Origin: Spirochaetaceae bacterium
Lineage (GTDB): Bacteria > Spirochaetota > Spirochaetia > Treponematales > Treponemataceae
DNA length: 64,000 nt
Direction of reading: 5' to 3'
NCBI GenBank assembly: GCA_017622135.1
Contig: JAGARR010000030.1
Coordinates: 1 to 64,000, forward strand
The translations under genes were made by a program, and so were the position numbers. Positions 61,687 through 64,000 of this stretch are shown here, piece after piece. Each line of letters opens with the position of its first letter. The first letter of the stretch is position 1. A model generated the notes under the pieces. It saw nothing but the letters and a program-made list of their open reading frames with translations, was not told the origin of the DNA and searched no databases.

Positions 61687-62507
61687 TGTTTAAACTGAGA
61701 AAAAAAATACTATCTTTCTTAGCAGGTAGTTTTTTTCTTTTCACTGTAGTCAGTGCCAATGAGCTTTCATTGGCACCTTGTCCTGAGCTTGATCCAGATG
61801 TTTTCCAGCAACTGGTAGAAAAGGGAGAAGTTCGGAAACAGCATTTCAAGGAAGATGGTGCTGACTTCACCCTTTTTCCAAAGACTGAGTTGGGATCTGC
61901 ACTGAAGGAGAGCTGGACTGAAAGGAAGGCTCCAGTATTTGTTGCCGAGTCGCTTTTTCTGATAGAAAAACAGGAAGGCTCCGATAATGGAAAGCTGGAT
62001 ACCGACCTGATTTCTCGGATTATGAGGTCAATTTCTTCAATGGAAGGAATTGAATACTATTCCAACAGTGAAAAGCAGATGAAGACCTTGTATTCCCAGT
62101 CGTACACTATAGACAATCCTGATGATGGGAATAGAATTCCCGATCAGCTGGATGGTTCGGCTGACAATCTGTCGGTATATGCCTTTCAGGAGGATGGTTC
62201 CTTTGGCAAAAACTATTATCGGATTGACTACAGACAGCGTGAAAATGAGGTTTCCATGGTGATTCGGCTGGAGGATTCCTTAAAGTATGGCTTTATAACT
62301 GCAGTAAAGCCCAACAACCTGGTGTTCAATATCGATGTGCTGGACAAGGGTGAATACCTGGTGATGTATATTGGCGCAAAGGTTAAATTTCCGGCAATCT
62401 CAATGTTGGAGAACAAATTAAACAAATCTTTTGGCTCACGCATTACTGCCCTCCATGATTGGTTTGCCCATAATTATCTTTTGGAGAAGCAGACTGAATC
62501 CAAGTGA
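61686..62507 (+). CDS. Secreted protein of unknown function (DUF6675-like)
   Basis: The product has 273 residues. The signal peptide LSFLAGSFFLFTVVSANE is followed by a globular domain (SRIMRSISSMEGIEYYSNSE, DYRQRENEVSMVIRLEDSLK, INIDVLDKGEYLVMYIGAKV-like region near the end). The composition and position next to khpB fit a spirochaete-specific secreted family, probably DUF6675; the assignment is from memory and tentative. The ATG at 61686 overlaps the khpB stop. Confidence 0.7.
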   Translation: MFKLRKKILSFLAGSFFLFTVVSANELSLAPCPELDPDVFQQLVEKGEVRKQHFKEDGADFTLFPKTELGSALKESWTERKAPVFVAESLFLIEKQEGSDNGKLDTDLISRIMRSISSMEGIEYYSNSEKQMKTLYSQSYTIDNPDDGNRIPDQLDGSADNLSVYAFQEDGSFGKNYYRIDYRQRENEVSMVIRLEDSLKYGFITAVKPNNLVFNIDVLDKGEYLVMYIGAKVKFPAISMLENKLNKSFGSRITALHDWFAHNYLLEKQTESK

Positions 62508-62521
62508 TTTGAGGAGAAAAA

Positions 62522-63547
62522 ATGATGAAGAATTTTATGGCGCTGGTAGGTGCCTGTATGATTTTTATAGGAGGATGTTCGTCCATGGACAAGAGCATGA
62601 AGGCGATTGAAGGAAAGGATGGGGTTTTTGCCATTATGGAAACCTCAAAGGGTGACATTGTGCTGGAGCTGCACTACAAGGAAACTCCCCTCACCGTGAC
62701 AAATTTTGTGGGTCTGGCAGAGGGCACTTTGGATGCAACCAAAGGAAAGCCCTTTTACGACGGGTTGAAGTTCCATCGTGTCATCAACGACTTCATGATT
62801 CAGGGTGGAGATCCCAAGGGAAACGGAACTGGTGGTCCTGGATATCGTTTTGAGGATGAGATTGTGGATTCCCTGAAGCACGATGGTCCCGGTGTACTTT
62901 CCATGGCAAATGCGGGTGCTGGTACAAACGGCAGCCAGTTCTTTATCACCCATGTGGAGACTCCCTGGCTGGACGGAAAGCACACAGTCTTCGGTCGTGT
63001 TGTGGAAGGACAGGATGTGGTGAACAAGGTTGCTCAAGGCGATACCATCAAGAAGGTGACCATTGTGCGTCAGGGCGAAGAGGCAAAGTCCTTTACTGCA
63101 ACCCAAGCTGACTTTAATAGCTTGAGGGAAGCAGTAGCAAAGGCAAATGCGGATAAGAAGGCGGCGGAGCAGGCTGCCACCATTGCCTCCATTGAAGCTT
63201 CCTTCCCCGATGCCACTAAAACTGATGATGGCATATACTACAAGGTCACCAAGGAAGGTAGCGGTGTACGTTGTGGTGCTGGAAAGAATGTTGCCGTTCA
63301 CTACAAAGGGTATTTTCTGGATGGAATGGTGTTCGACTCCTCCGAAGGACGGGGGACTTTGGATTTCAAGACTGGTGCCCACCAGATGATTCCCGGATTC
63401 GACGTGATGGTGCAGGACATGAAGGTTGGGGAGAAGAGGACCGTTGTTCTACCTCCCTCCATGGCCTACGGTGATGCTGGTGCTGGTGGAGTGATTCCAG
63501 GCGGTGCTTACATCGTATTCGACATTGAGCTGGTAAAGATTAAATAA
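62522..63547 (+). CDS. Dual-family peptidyl-prolyl isomerase lipoprotein (cyclophilin-FKBP)
   Basis: The product has 341 residues. The lipobox FIGGC anchors it, probably in the periplasm. Residues ~33-185 are cyclophilin ([54 protein letters not shown]). A helical linker ([20 protein letters not shown]) follows. Residues ~235-341 are FKBP ([60 protein letters not shown]). Both fold types catalyse proline isomerisation. Cyclophilin-first fusions are known as dual-family immunophilins in a few bacteria, including treponemes. GAGGAG site upstream. Confidence 0.93.
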   Translation: MMKNFMALVGACMIFIGGCSSMDKSMKAIEGKDGVFAIMETSKGDIVLELHYKETPLTVTNFVGLAEGTLDATKGKPFYDGLKFHRVINDFMIQGGDPKGNGTGGPGYRFEDEIVDSLKHDGPGVLSMANAGAGTNGSQFFITHVETPWLDGKHTVFGRVVEGQDVVNKVAQGDTIKKVTIVRQGEEAKSFTATQADFNSLREAVAKANADKKAAEQAATIASIEASFPDATKTDDGIYYKVTKEGSGVRCGAGKNVAVHYKGYFLDGMVFDSSEGRGTLDFKTGAHQMIPGFDVMVQDMKVGEKRTVVLPPSMAYGDAGAGGVIPGGAYIVFDIELVKIK

Positions 63548-63573
63548 GTATTTTTATCATCGGGAGGGGTTCC

Positions 63574-64000
63574 ATGAGAAGATTCGGGGATTATATGCTG
63601 ATTCGTGTTGCGTTTGTCATTTTGATTTCTTCTCTCGGAGCCCCGCTTTTTTTTGCCCAGAATGTTGGTTCGGCCAGAACTTCTTCCGTGGTGACAAGTC
63701 CTTCTACTGGGGGAACCATCCAGCTGACCAATACCTTTGATGGAACCTACACCTTGGTGGAGCGCTCCAACTGGAGTCAGTACGTAAATGGTCGGTATAT
63801 TGGTCTCACCAGTCGTGAGGCTAGGGGCTACCTGAATCCCACAGGAAGCGGCAGCTGGCGGGGACAGACTGGAACACAGTACACCGGCGATTTTTTCGTC
63901 TTCCAGCAGACAAAGCGTGACAACAGGACGGCTGCCCAGGGCATTGATGACATCCTCCCCTCCTCCTTTGTGATGCTGGGAGATGGCAGCATTCAGTTTA
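63574..64000 (+). CDS. Secreted protein, 3' end outside the window
   Basis: GGGAGGGG precedes the ATG at 63574. The frame is open to the window edge (142 codons). A signal peptide (FVILISSLGAPLFFAQ) is followed by TIQLTNTFDGTYTLVERSNW, YVNGRYIGLTSREARGYLNP and GSGSWRGQTGTQYTGDFFVF. No family is recognised; it is probably periplasmic or on the surface. Confidence 0.75.
   Translation, partial: MRRFGDYMLIRVAFVILISSLGAPLFFAQNVGSARTSSVVTSPSTGGTIQLTNTFDGTYTLVERSNWSQYVNGRYIGLTSREARGYLNPTGSGSWRGQTGTQYTGDFFVFQQTKRDNRTAAQGIDDILPSSFVMLGDGSIQF

Noticed and set aside
1..64000. tRNA, rRNA, tmRNA or RNase P RNA genes
   Set aside because: I saw no cloverleaf or conserved RNA core in the spacers, which are mostly short; covariance-model searches would be needed to exclude small RNAs.

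Overview
The window looks like a chromosomal segment of a Treponema-type spirochaete that carries the replication origin. The reasons are the order gyrA-gyrB (minus) / dnaA-dnaN-recF-dciA-rpmH-rnpA-yidD-yidC-khpB (plus), the many small secreted or lipidated proteins, an arginase beside an N-acetylglutamate synthase, and a cyclophilin-FKBP fusion lipoprotein. The DNA is moderately GC-rich in coding regions with AT-rich spacers. The species cannot be fixed from the sequence alone.

Layout. 0-9.5 kb: Rpn-type nuclease/transposase debris, an atypical OmpR-like regulator, queH, pheT, a six-TM chemotaxis receptor and a gadB-gadC acid-resistance pair. 9.5-11.5 kb: tandem duplication of a secreted 21-residue-repeat protein together with its promoter and terminator. 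11.6-14 kb: a YafQ/DinJ toxin-antitoxin pair, a possible UDG-fold protein, a small double zinc-ribbon gene behind three 22-bp-phased palindromes, and an orphan RelB/DinJ-like antitoxin. 14-23.6 kb: housekeeping genes (tcdA, pepF, a YugP-like peptidase, a hydrolase, mtnN, birA, a DUF362 ferredoxin) and envelope proteins. 23.8-30 kb: a TolC-adaptor-RND efflux operon with a PG0541-like partner. 30.3-31.5 kb: an OFA-family MFS transporter. 31.6-36 kb: a decaying accessory patch with a DUF4258/YgiT-type pair and apparent single-base frameshifts in an XRE regulator, a PH-SHOCT protein and a BspA-like LRR protein, plus an ABC-permease remnant and two members of an unnamed secreted family. 36-45.8 kb: a cation antiporter, carAB, pfkA, an FMN oxidase and pyrE. 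45.9-49 kb: rocF, a predicted outer-membrane protein and argA. 49-64 kb: a parS cluster, gyrA/gyrB, dnaA, the candidate oriC and the canonical dnaN-to-khpB run, then secreted proteins leaving the window.

The most unusual system is the carbamoyl-phosphate synthetase operon. CarB is fused in frame to a C-terminal diaminopimelate epimerase (DapF) domain. CarA has lost all three catalytic residues of its glutaminase site (Cys to Gly, His to Phe, Glu to Lys), and the DapF domain has Gly in place of its first catalytic Cys. This predicts an ammonia-dependent CPSase, analogous to animal CPS I, attached to an altered DapF.

A second theme is transcription signals. Several genes (the regulator at 718, both repeat genes, argA, dnaA, pyrE, rocF) have a good -10 box only 6-8 nt before the ATG, which predicts leaderless mRNAs. 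Other genes in the window have ordinary Shine-Dalgarno sites. No rRNA, tRNA, CRISPR array or intact insertion sequence was seen.
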